Shown in pieces: positions 1-5,325 of a stretch of 5,526 bases of DNA. The notes beneath the pieces were generated by a model. That model ran no database searches, had not been told where the DNA came from, and saw only the letters and a list, made by a program, of their open reading frames with translations. The translations under genes and the position numbers were made by a program. Numbering within the stretch: position 1 is the stretch's first letter; each line of letters opens with the position of its first letter. This DNA is from JBFMCU01 sp964428225 (GTDB lineage: Bacteria; Planctomycetota; UBA1135; GCA-002686595): assembly GCA_964428225.1 (NCBI GenBank), contig CAYRXS010000378.1, forward strand, positions 1 to 5,526, read 5' to 3'.

Positions 1-1485
1 GGCCACCTCGGATACGGGGCGTCGCCGAACGTGATCACGGGCCAGGAGCTCGAGAAGATGCTGAAGGAAGGCGGGCTGCAACGCCCCTCCGACGGCAAGA
101 AGCCCGAGCGGGTCGTGTTCGTGCAGTGCGCCGGCTCCCGGGACGAGGAGCACCTCCCCTACTGCTCGTCCGAGTGCTGCGCCACCAGCATGAAGCAGGT
201 CGCGGCCATCCACCGCGACCACGGCGACGTCGAGTGCGCGATCGTCTACCGCGACCTGCGCGCTCCCGGTCAGCTCGAGCACTTCTACAAGGGAGTCCAG
301 GAGCAACCGGGCAGCCTCTTCACGCGCGGCGTCGTGTCCGGCGTTTCCGGCAACGGTAGCGGTCCCCTCGAGGTGACGGTGACCGAGAGCCTCCTCGGGG
401 ACGAGGACGTGAAGCTGCAGGCCGATCTCGTGGTGCTCGCCACGGGCATGGTCCCCCACTCCGCCGACGGCGAATCGATCCGAGCCTTCGTCGACGCGGC
501 CCACCGCGCGGAGCACGGCGATTCCGAGACGGTCAAGAAGGACGCCGCCGCGCTCGCCGACGAGCTGCGGGAGCACGAGGGCACCGAGATCCTGAACCTG
601 GACTACCGCCAGGGCCCGGACCTCCCCGTGCTGAAGTACGGCTTCCCCGATTCCCACTTCATCTGCTTCCCCTACGAGACGCGCCGGACCGGCATCTACG
701 CCGCGGGCGCGGTTCACGCGCCGATGGACGCCGCCCAGGCGGCGGAGGACGCGTGGGGAGCGGCGATGAAGGCGGTGCAGTGCGTGCGGACCGCGGAGCG
801 CAGCGAGGCGGTGCACCCGCGAGCCGGTGACGTCACGATCGCCGACTTCGCGCTACAGCGTTGCACCCAGTGCAAGCGGTGCACCGAGGAATGTCCCTTC
901 GGAGCCATCAACGAGGACGAGAAGGGCACGCCGGAATACAACCCGCTGCGCTGCCGGCGCTGCGGCACCTGCCTGGGCGCCTGCCCGGAGCGCATCATCG
1001 CCTTCCCCGAGTACTCCATCAACGTCGTGTCCGAAGGGATCAAGGCGGTGGAGGTGCCCGACGAGGACGAGGAGAAGCCGAGGATTCTCGTGTTCGCATG
1101 CGAGAACGACGCACTGCCCGCCCTCGAGGAGGCCGCGAGGCGGAGAGCCAAGTGGAACGCCTGGATGCGGATCATCCCCGTTCGTTGCCTGGGAGCCGTC
1201 AACACCGTCTGGGTGGCCGACTCGCTCTCCTCGGGCTTCGACGGCGTTCTGATGCTCGGCTGCAAGAAGGGCGACGACTACCAGTGCCACTACGTCAAGG
1301 GTTCCGAGCTCGCTCATCGGCGGATGACGAACACCGGGGAGACGCTGGAACGGCTCGCTCTCGAATCCGAACGTCTGCAGGTCCACGAGATCGCGCGGGA
1401 CGACTTCGCGCGCATCCCCGAGATCCTGGTGGAGTTTGCCGAGACCATCGATGACGTCGGTCCCAACCCCTACAAGGGATTCTGA
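1..1485 (+). CDS. qmoB: QmoB, quinone-interacting membrane-bound oxidoreductase subunit B (5' end missing)
   Basis: The frame is open from the first base, so the true start and N-terminal FAD/Fe-S part lie upstream; 494 residues are visible, against about 750 recalled for known QmoB. QmoB is a cytoplasmic flavo-iron-sulfur subunit of QmoABC, which passes electrons between APS reductase and the quinone pool. In visible numbering: an HdrA-type cysteine motif (CAGSR from residue 43, then YCSSECC), the FAD-domain strand ending LATGMVP (about 146-152), a GIYAAGAVHAPMDAAQAA segment from 231, and two [4Fe-4S] motifs (Cys288/291/294/298 and Cys318/321/324/328). An MvhD/FlpD-like C-terminal domain runs from about 360 to 485, with Cys367, Cys396, Cys421 and Cys429. 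The MvhD-like fusion and the ending GPNPYKGF separate QmoB from QmoA and plain HdrA; I recall the same ending in Desulfovibrio QmoB. qmoC follows after 12 bases, so they are co-transcribed. Family identity is secure; the pathway direction is not shown. Confidence 0.95.
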   Translation, partial: GHLGYGASPNVITGQELEKMLKEGGLQRPSDGKKPERVVFVQCAGSRDEEHLPYCSSECCATSMKQVAAIHRDHGDVECAIVYRDLRAPGQLEHFYKGVQEQPGSLFTRGVVSGVSGNGSGPLEVTVTESLLGDEDVKLQADLVVLATGMVPHSADGESIRAFVDAAHRAEHGDSETVKKDAAALADELREHEGTEILNLDYRQGPDLPVLKYGFPDSHFICFPYETRRTGIYAAGAVHAPMDAAQAAEDAWGAAMKAVQCVRTAERSEAVHPRAGDVTIADFALQRCTQCKRCTEECPFGAINEDEKGTPEYNPLRCRRCGTCLGACPERIIAFPEYSINVVSEGIKAVEVPDEDEEKPRILVFACENDALPALEEAARRRAKWNAWMRIIPVRCLGAVNTVWVADSLSSGFDGVLMLGCKKGDDYQCHYVKGSELAHRRMTNTGETLERLALESERLQVHEIARDDFARIPEILVEFAETIDDVGPNPYKGF

Positions 1486-1497
1486 CCCGGAGAAGTC

Positions 1498-2691
1498 ATG
1501 GCTGCCTCACCGATCCTGTCTCCTTCCTCGGAGACCCGGCGAGTCTTCCGCGAGCGCGGGGGAGAGACGTCCGCCCGCTGCTTCCAGTGCGGCACGTGCA
1601 CCGGCGTATGCGAGATCGCGGCCGGCGACCTCCCCTTCCCCCGACGCCAGATGCTGCTCGCGCAGTGGGGCCTGGGCGATCGGCTGGCCGGAGAGCCCGG
1701 AGTCTGGCTCTGCCACGCGTGCCATGATTGCACGTCTCGCTGCCCCCGCGACGCGAAGCCCGGGGATGTCATGCAGGTGGCGAGATCCGTCGCGATCGAG
1801 GAGCTCGCCGCCCCGAGGTTCATGGGCAAGCTCGTCGGGAACGTCCGGAAGACCTGGCCGATCCTGATCGCGGTGCCGATCGTGTTCTGGCTGCTCCTCA
1901 GCCAGCTCGGCTCCCTGTTCCACGAGCACCTCTCCTTCGAGGAGATCCGCGCCGCGGGAGGCTACGGCTACCACAGCGTCGTCCCCCACGCGCTGATCTA
2001 TCTCGTCTTCTTCCCCGTCGCCGCCATCGTGGTGGGAGCGTGGTGGATCAGCGGGAGGCGCTTCTGGAGCCAGCTGGCCGGAGCGGATCGACGCTCGGGC
2101 TCGTTCCTCTCGCACCTCGTGCCCACCCTGACCGAGATCATCGCGCACAAGCGCTTCTCGTCGTGCGAGTCGGCGCAGGCCCGTCGCTGGGGGCACCTCC
2201 TCTTGGTGTGGGGATTCGTCGGAGCGGCTGTCACCTCGGGTTTGCTCATCGTCGCGATCTACGTCCTGCACTCGGAGATGCCGCTCGGCATCTGGCACCC
2301 GTTCAAGATCCTGGGCAACCTCTCCGCGGTCCTTCTCGTGGTAGGCGGCGGGATGTTGATCTTCGATCGCTTCGCGAATCGCGAGACTTCGGGCGCCTCC
2401 ACCGCGTTCGACGTCTTCTTCATCGGCCTCGTGGCCTTCGTCATCGTCACGGGCATCCTCGCCGAAGCAGCCCGGCTCTCGCTTGATCCGATCGTCGGAT
2501 ACGGCTGCTACATCGTCCACCTGGGCGCGGTCATGTGTCTGTTCCTGACCACGCCCTATTCCAAGTTCGCTCACATCCTGTACCGGACGCTGGCCATGGT
2601 TCACGAGCGCATGGTCGCCGCCGGACAGCCGGAAACGAGCAGGTCGGAGGCAGAAGAAAGCTCTCTGGCTACCCCTTCCACCAATAGCTGA
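1498..2691 (+). CDS. qmoC: QmoC, membrane subunit of the Qmo complex (HdrC-HdrE fusion)
   Basis: This 397-residue protein is the quinone-reactive membrane subunit of QmoABC. The N-terminal HdrC-like ferredoxin domain has two CxxCxxCxxxC motifs, Cys28/31/34/38 and Cys72/75/78/82, each expected to hold a [4Fe-4S] cluster. From about residue 120 an HdrE/NarI-like cytochrome b part follows, with about six hydrophobic segments (roughly 121-138, 160-184, 232-258, 272-290, 303-324, 333-352). His164, His233 and His341 lie in or next to them and are possible haem ligands. The last 25 residues are polar, rich in Ser and Glu, and look disordered. The length is close to known QmoC proteins. The ATG is preceded by GGAG at 1489-1492 with 5 bases spacing, and lies 12 bases after qmoB. 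The full fusion argues against the Gram-positive sulfate-reducer arrangement, where separate HdrB/HdrC proteins stand in for QmoC. Confidence 0.95.
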   Translation: MAASPILSPSSETRRVFRERGGETSARCFQCGTCTGVCEIAAGDLPFPRRQMLLAQWGLGDRLAGEPGVWLCHACHDCTSRCPRDAKPGDVMQVARSVAIEELAAPRFMGKLVGNVRKTWPILIAVPIVFWLLLSQLGSLFHEHLSFEEIRAAGGYGYHSVVPHALIYLVFFPVAAIVVGAWWISGRRFWSQLAGADRRSGSFLSHLVPTLTEIIAHKRFSSCESAQARRWGHLLLVWGFVGAAVTSGLLIVAIYVLHSEMPLGIWHPFKILGNLSAVLLVVGGGMLIFDRFANRETSGASTAFDVFFIGLVAFVIVTGILAEAARLSLDPIVGYGCYIVHLGAVMCLFLTTPYSKFAHILYRTLAMVHERMVAAGQPETSRSEAEESSLATPSTNS

Positions 2692-2708
2692 CCAGAGAAG
2701 CCTTCTGG
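2692..2708 (+). other. Small hairpin between qmoC and sat
   Basis: CCAGA and TCTGG pair perfectly around the seven-base loop GAAGCCT, starting one base after the qmoC stop codon. There is no T-run after it, so it is unlikely to be an intrinsic terminator. It could be an mRNA processing or stability element between qmoC and the probably more highly expressed sat. A five-pair stem can also occur by chance in GC-rich DNA. The rest of the 63-base gap is AT-richer and ends in the strong sat ribosome binding site. I see no convincing promoter there. Confidence 0.25.
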
Positions 2709-2754
2709 CTGCTGAGTCCGCTCGTGAAACGAATCCAATTCAAGGAGACAGGAA

Positions 2755-3948
2755 ATGATCAAGCCGCATGGTTCTGACACCCTGAACCCCCTGTACGTGG
2801 CTGATGATGCCAAGCGCGCCGCGCTGCTCAAAGAGGCCGAGGGACTCCCCTCCGTGGTGATCTCCTCCGCCGCCGCCGGCAACGCAGTGATGATGGGTAG
2901 CGGGTACTTCAACCCGCTCACCGGTTTCATGAACGTGGCCGACGCGATGGCCGTGGCCAAGGACATGCACACCACCAGCGGCCTGTTCTGGCCGACGCCG
3001 GTGCTCAACGTGCTGTCCGATACGAGCGCCATCGGCGACGCCAAGCGCATCGCCCTCCGGGACCCCAACGTCGACGGGAATCCGGTCATCGCCATCCAGG
3101 ACGTGGAGGCGATCGAAGAGGCCACGGCGGACCAGCTCGCGTATATGACCAAGCAGGTCTTCCGCACGGACGACATGGAGCACCCCGGCGTCAAGGCCTT
3201 CAACGGCGTCGGCAACATGGTGGTCTCCGGCCCGATCCAGGTGCTGAACTTCTCGTACTTCGTGACGGAGTTCCCCGAGACCTTCCGCACCGCGTACCAG
3301 ATCCGCGACATCATCGCCAAGAACGGTTGGAACGTCGTCGCGGCCTTCCAGACGCGTAACCCGATGCACCGGGCCCACGAAGAGCTGTGCCACATGGCCT
3401 ACGAGCAGCTCAGCGCGGACGGCATCCTGATCCACATGCTCCTCGGCAAGCTCAAGAAGGGCGACATCCCCGCCGACGTGCGCGATGCCTCCATCCGCAA
3501 GATGGCCGAGCTGTACTTCCCCGCCAACACCGTGGAGATCACGGGCTACGGCTTCGACATGCTGTACGCCGGCCCCCGCGAGGCCGTGCTGCATGCCGTC
3601 TTCCGCCAAAACTGCGGCTGCTCCCACCTGATCGTGGGTCGCGACCACGCCGGAGTGGGCGACTACTACGGCGGCTTCGATGCCCAGGCCATCTTCCACG
3701 ACGAGGTCAAGGAAGGGGAGCTCGAGATCAAGATCTTCGAGGCCGACCACACCTGCTGGTCCAAGAAGCTCGAGAAGATCATCATGATGCGCGACGCCCC
3801 GGACCACACGAAGGAGGACTGGCTCTTCCTGTCCGGCACCAAGGTCCGCGCCATGCTGGCCGCGGGAGAGGATCTCCCGACCGAGTTCAGCCGGCCCGAG
3901 GTCGCCGCCATCCTCAAGGGCTACTACATGTCCGAAGCGGCCAACTAG
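2755..3948 (+). CDS. sat: Dissimilatory ATP sulfurylase (sulfate adenylyltransferase)
   Basis: Sat catalyses ATP + sulfate <-> APS + PPi in the cytoplasm, activating sulfate in reducers or making ATP from APS in oxidisers. The 397-residue protein has the signature motifs: QTRNPMHRAH at 199-208 (the QxRNPxHxxH nucleotide/sulfate site), GRDHAGVGDYYG from 295, and SGTKVRAML at 360-368 followed by PTEFSRPEV at 375-383. The N-terminal PUA-like part includes GYFNPLTGFMN (50-60). There is no C-terminal APS kinase domain, as expected for a dissimilatory enzyme. The ATG follows AAGGAG (2742-2747) at seven bases, a near-ideal ribosome binding site. Odd feature: the CxxC...CxxH zinc motif usual before SGT in many bacterial and archaeal Sat enzymes is absent. 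Residues 331-359 hold only Cys334 (DHTCWSKKLEK), and the remaining cysteines are Cys212, Cys287 and Cys289. From memory this resembles the Sat subgroup of Allochromatium- or Magnetococcus-like bacteria. Sat lies 63 bases after qmoC and ends before a strong terminator. Confidence 0.97.
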   Translation: MIKPHGSDTLNPLYVADDAKRAALLKEAEGLPSVVISSAAAGNAVMMGSGYFNPLTGFMNVADAMAVAKDMHTTSGLFWPTPVLNVLSDTSAIGDAKRIALRDPNVDGNPVIAIQDVEAIEEATADQLAYMTKQVFRTDDMEHPGVKAFNGVGNMVVSGPIQVLNFSYFVTEFPETFRTAYQIRDIIAKNGWNVVAAFQTRNPMHRAHEELCHMAYEQLSADGILIHMLLGKLKKGDIPADVRDASIRKMAELYFPANTVEITGYGFDMLYAGPREAVLHAVFRQNCGCSHLIVGRDHAGVGDYYGGFDAQAIFHDEVKEGELEIKIFEADHTCWSKKLEKIIMMRDAPDHTKEDWLFLSGTKVRAMLAAGEDLPTEFSRPEVAAILKGYYMSEAAN

Positions 3949-3960
3949 GAGTTGCCCCGC

Positions 3961-3970
3961 ACCGTACGGT
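3961..3970. repeat. Perfect 10-base palindrome ACCGTACGGT
   Basis: ACCGTACGGT reads the same on both strands and starts 13 bases after the sat stop codon. Its last three bases are shared with the left arm of the hairpin at 3968-3984. It could be a protein binding site or part of the 3' end structure; chance is also possible at this length. Confidence 0.25.
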
Positions 3971-3984
3971 CGGTTCCCCCGACC
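3968..3984 (+). terminator. First hairpin after sat
   Basis: GGTCGG and CCGACC form a perfect six-pair stem around the loop TTCCC, 20 bases after the sat stop codon. No T-run follows, so alone it is a weak terminator. It lies two bases before the much stronger stem at 3987-4020 and probably acts with it, as a transcript 3' end or exonuclease barrier. Confidence 0.4.
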
Positions 3985-3986
3985 TC

Positions 3987-4025
3987 CCGCGGCCGGAGTC
4001 TTCACGGGCTCCGGCCGCGGTCGTT
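3987..4025 (+). terminator. Strong GC-rich terminator-like stem-loop after sat
   Basis: The arms CCGCGGCCGGAG (3987-3998) and CTCCGGCCGCGG (4009-4020) are perfect 12-base complements. Two further pairs (T-G and C-G) can form inside the loop. The stem is followed by TCGTT, a poor U-tract, so termination may rest mainly on stem stability or be helped by Rho. The position, 38 bases after the sat stop and before a regulator with its own upstream sites, fits the end of the apr/qmo/sat transcript. Confidence 0.75.
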
Positions 4026-4089
4026 AACCGGCGGGAAACGCGGCGTTCGTGAACCGCGAGCCCCGCTCGGCCGTCACATCGAAAGAACG

Positions 4090-4121
4090 TTTATGGGCGA
4101 CGAGTGATAGCTTTTATGGGC
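4090..4121. repeat. Nine-base direct repeat TTTATGGGC, two copies
   Basis: TTTATGGGC occurs at 4090-4098 and again at 4113-4121, start to start 23 bases, a little over two helical turns. It lies in the AT-richest patch of the window, about 140-170 bases upstream of the Rrf2 start codon. The same-face spacing and location suggest tandem binding sites for an activator or repressor. No known consensus is recognised. Confidence 0.4.
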
Positions 4122-4150
4122 ACGTTTTCGCTCCTTTCGGGGCTCGGGCG

Positions 4151-4179
4151 TTGTGTAAGTCCGACTGTTCTGATAGGAA
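4151..4179 (+). promoter_or_regulatory. Possible promoter of the Rrf2 gene
   Basis: TTGTGT (4151-4156) and TAGGAA (4174-4179) are 17 bases apart and each matches the sigma-70-type -35 and -10 consensus at only three of six positions. The call rests mostly on spacing, on the AT-richer context and on the overlap of the -10-like box with the dyad at 4175-4197, an arrangement suited to repression by the encoded regulator. Sequence strength alone would not support it. Confidence 0.25.
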
Positions 4180-4219
4180 TTACCCCTCGTAACTCCTGCA
4201 TGGAACCGATGGGAGTTAC
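4175..4219. promoter_or_regulatory. Candidate Rrf2 operator: dyad plus a third half-site
   Basis: AGGAATTAC (4175-4183) and GTAACTCCT (4189-4197) are inverted repeats with eight of nine pairs matching and a five-base spacer, giving a 23-base dyad. A third half-site, GGAGTTAC (4212-4219), is the exact reverse complement of GTAACTCC (4189-4196); with one more base each side, CGTAACTCC and GGAGTTACG form a nine-base perfect inverted repeat around a 15-base gap. Rrf2 dimers (IscR, NsrR, CymR) bind dyads of about this size and often repress their own gene, which starts 38 bases downstream. In RNA, the second and third arms could also form a leader hairpin. The exact match to any known Rrf2 consensus is not established. 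Confidence 0.6.
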
Positions 4220-4257
4220 GGCGTCCCGACCGAGCGACGCCTCCCCTCAGAGCACCG

Positions 4258-4701
4258 ATGAAGCTGACCAAGGGAGTCCGGTACGCCCTTCGAATGCTGG
4301 TGGACATCGCCAGAGAGAGCGATGGCACGAGCCGGGTGAACCTGAACCAGGTCGCGCGGAACACGATGATGCCGCGGCGATACCTGGAACAGCTGGCCAT
4401 GCCGCTGCGCAGGGCCTCGCTCCTCGAGGGAACGACCGGACGCGGAGGAGGATACGTCCTCGCCCGGTCCCCGGAGGACATCCCGGTCAGCGACGTCATC
4501 GAGGCGGTACAGGGACCGGTGTGCATCGCCAACTGCGCTCTCGATCCGGAGTCGTGTTCGATCCACGAGAGCTGCGAGTGCCAACTCCTCTACTCGCTCG
4601 TCAACAAGAAGATCACCGAGCTCTTTCAGACGATCTCTCTCGCCGACATGGTGCACGAGAGCTGGCCCGAGACCGCCCGAGAGGGCATCGGAGGCCCGTA
4701 G
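4258..4701 (+). CDS. Rrf2-family transcriptional regulator, probable Fe-S sensor
   Basis: The 147-residue protein has the usual Rrf2 length and opening (MKLTKGVRYALRMLVDIA). A winged helix-turn-helix covers about 27-68, with a recognition region near 39-55 (PRRYLEQLAMPLRRASLL) and a wing TGRGGGYVLAR at 60-70. IPVSDVIEAVQGP (75-87) leads into a cysteine cluster: Cys89, 93, 100, 106 and 108. The C-x6-C-x5-C spacing of 93/100/106 is near the C-x5-C-x5-C of IscR and NsrR, so a redox-, NO- or Fe-S-responsive cluster is likely; nearby His103 could be a fourth ligand. ATG 4258 is the only ATG, GTG or TTG start in frame before the stop at 4174-4176, yet it lacks a good Shine-Dalgarno sequence. It follows the qmo-sat block in the same direction beyond a terminator, with a dyad upstream that it may bind. 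Targets could include the sulfur genes or the macro-domain gene; neither is shown. Confidence 0.9.
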   Translation: MKLTKGVRYALRMLVDIARESDGTSRVNLNQVARNTMMPRRYLEQLAMPLRRASLLEGTTGRGGGYVLARSPEDIPVSDVIEAVQGPVCIANCALDPESCSIHESCECQLLYSLVNKKITELFQTISLADMVHESWPETAREGIGGP

Positions 4702-4778
4702 GAGCAGGCAACGAGCAGGCTGACCTGCGGCCTCCCGATCGGAGCTCGGTCAATCCCAATCCAAAGGTGGAGCTACCC
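4702..4778 (+). other. Gap between the Rrf2 and macro-domain genes with a small stem-loop
   Basis: The octamer GAGCAGGC occurs twice (4702-4709 and 4713-4720). The second copy overlaps a five-pair stem GCAGG/CCTGC (4715-4719 with 4724-4728) around the loop CTGA. No T-run follows, so this is not a convincing terminator, and no clear promoter is seen. The gap ends with the macro gene's ribosome binding site. Co-transcription with the Rrf2 gene is likely but unproven. Confidence 0.3.
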
Positions 4779-5297
4779 ATGACGGATCAGGTCAAAGTGA
4801 AGAACGCCACCATCCGGGTGGTCCGAGAAGACATCACCCTCTTCGATATCGATGCCTTCTTGTTCTATGCCCAGAACGATCTCGCCCTGAGCACCGGCTT
4901 CGGCGGCGCGATCGCCGTGCGGGGCGGTCCGACCATCCAGCAGGAGCTCGATGAGATGGCTCCCGTGGAAGACGGGGAGACCGTCATCAGCGCCGCGGGG
5001 AAGCTGCCCGCCGAGCACATCCTCCACGTGGTCGGGCCGAAGTTCCAGGAGCAGAACATCGAGGAGAAGCTCCACACGGCGATCCTCAAGGCCCTCCAGA
5101 CCGCGAGCGAACACGACATCAAGCGGGTCGCCGTTCCCCCCATGGGGAGGGGCTTCTACGGCATCCCCCTGCCGAGCAGTGCCAAGATCACCGTGCAGGC
5201 GATCAAGGACCACCTCGCGGGAGACACGAACATCGACGAAGTGGTCATCTGCGTCAACGACCACGCCGAGGTCGACGCGATGAAGGCCCAGCTTTAG
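4779..5297 (+). CDS. Divergent macro-domain protein
   Basis: The whole 172-residue protein is one macro domain, a fold that binds ADP-ribose or related adenine nucleotides. The family pattern is clear: IRVVREDIT (12-20), VDAIVNAAN-like DIDAFLFYAQND (23-34), glycine-rich loop GFGGAIAVRGG (40-50), GKLPAEHILHVVGP (74-87), and the second ligand loop VAVPPMGRGFYGIP (117-130). Departures: the first Asn of the NAAN motif, important for ADP-ribose hydrolysis in MacroD-type enzymes, is replaced by Tyr30, and the usual S/T-x-G-x-Y-G loop reads GRGFYG. This suggests a binding or sensing role more than classical hydrolysis, but that is inference. No signal peptide or membrane segment is seen. ATG 4779 follows AAAGGTGGAG (4763-4772), giving GGAG six bases before the start. 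The frame stays open far upstream through the Rrf2 gene, but sequence before this ATG does not resemble a protein domain. A membrane protein gene follows after 28 bases. Confidence 0.8.
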   Translation: MTDQVKVKNATIRVVREDITLFDIDAFLFYAQNDLALSTGFGGAIAVRGGPTIQQELDEMAPVEDGETVISAAGKLPAEHILHVVGPKFQEQNIEEKLHTAILKALQTASEHDIKRVAVPPMGRGFYGIPLPSSAKITVQAIKDHLAGDTNIDEVVICVNDHAEVDAMKAQL

Positions 5298-5325
5298 ACA
5301 CCCGCGTGGTGACAAAGGAGACGAG

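Larger units (their letters stand above)
3949..4257. other. 309-base intergenic region between sat and the Rrf2 regulator
   Basis: No gene is supported here on either strand. The left part (3961-4020) contains a palindrome and two tandem hairpins that probably end the qmo-sat transcript. The right part (about 4081-4220) is AT-richer and holds a nine-base direct repeat and a dyad with an extra half-site, as expected of a promoter/operator for the Rrf2 gene. A weak stem, CGCGG/CCGCG, lies at 4039-4058. Open frames crossing the region lack ribosome binding sites and recognisable sequence. Confidence 0.7.

Noticed and set aside
31..33. GTG at 31 as a start of the first gene.
   Set aside because: The frame is open back to base 1, and the residues before it (GHLGYGASPN) continue the QmoB/HdrA-like sequence, so this is an internal Val codon.
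1507..2604. Long antisense open frame (365 residues) opposite qmoC.
   Set aside because: The Asp/Glu/Arg-rich translation has no recognisable domain, and qmoC on the plus strand has clear Fe-S motifs and membrane helices.
2740..4005. Long antisense open frame (421 residues) opposite sat.
   Set aside because: It mirrors the codon bias of a high-GC gene on the other strand; sat shows all its family motifs and a strong start signal.
4039..4058. CGCGG/CCGCG stem upstream of the Rrf2 gene.
   Set aside because: A five-pair GC stem with a ten-base loop is expected by chance in this composition, and it has no clear position relative to a gene.
4074..4532. Minus-strand open frame across the intergenic region and the Rrf2 gene.
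   Set aside because: It has no ribosome binding site or family resemblance, and over half of it is antisense to a well-supported regulator gene.
4104..4778. Open frame continuous with the macro-domain gene, which would give a 397-residue protein with a long N-terminal extension.
   Set aside because: It overlaps the Rrf2 gene in another frame, has no ribosome binding site, and its translation is Arg/Pro/Gly-rich without domain character. ATG 4779 has a clear ribosome binding site exactly where the macro domain begins.
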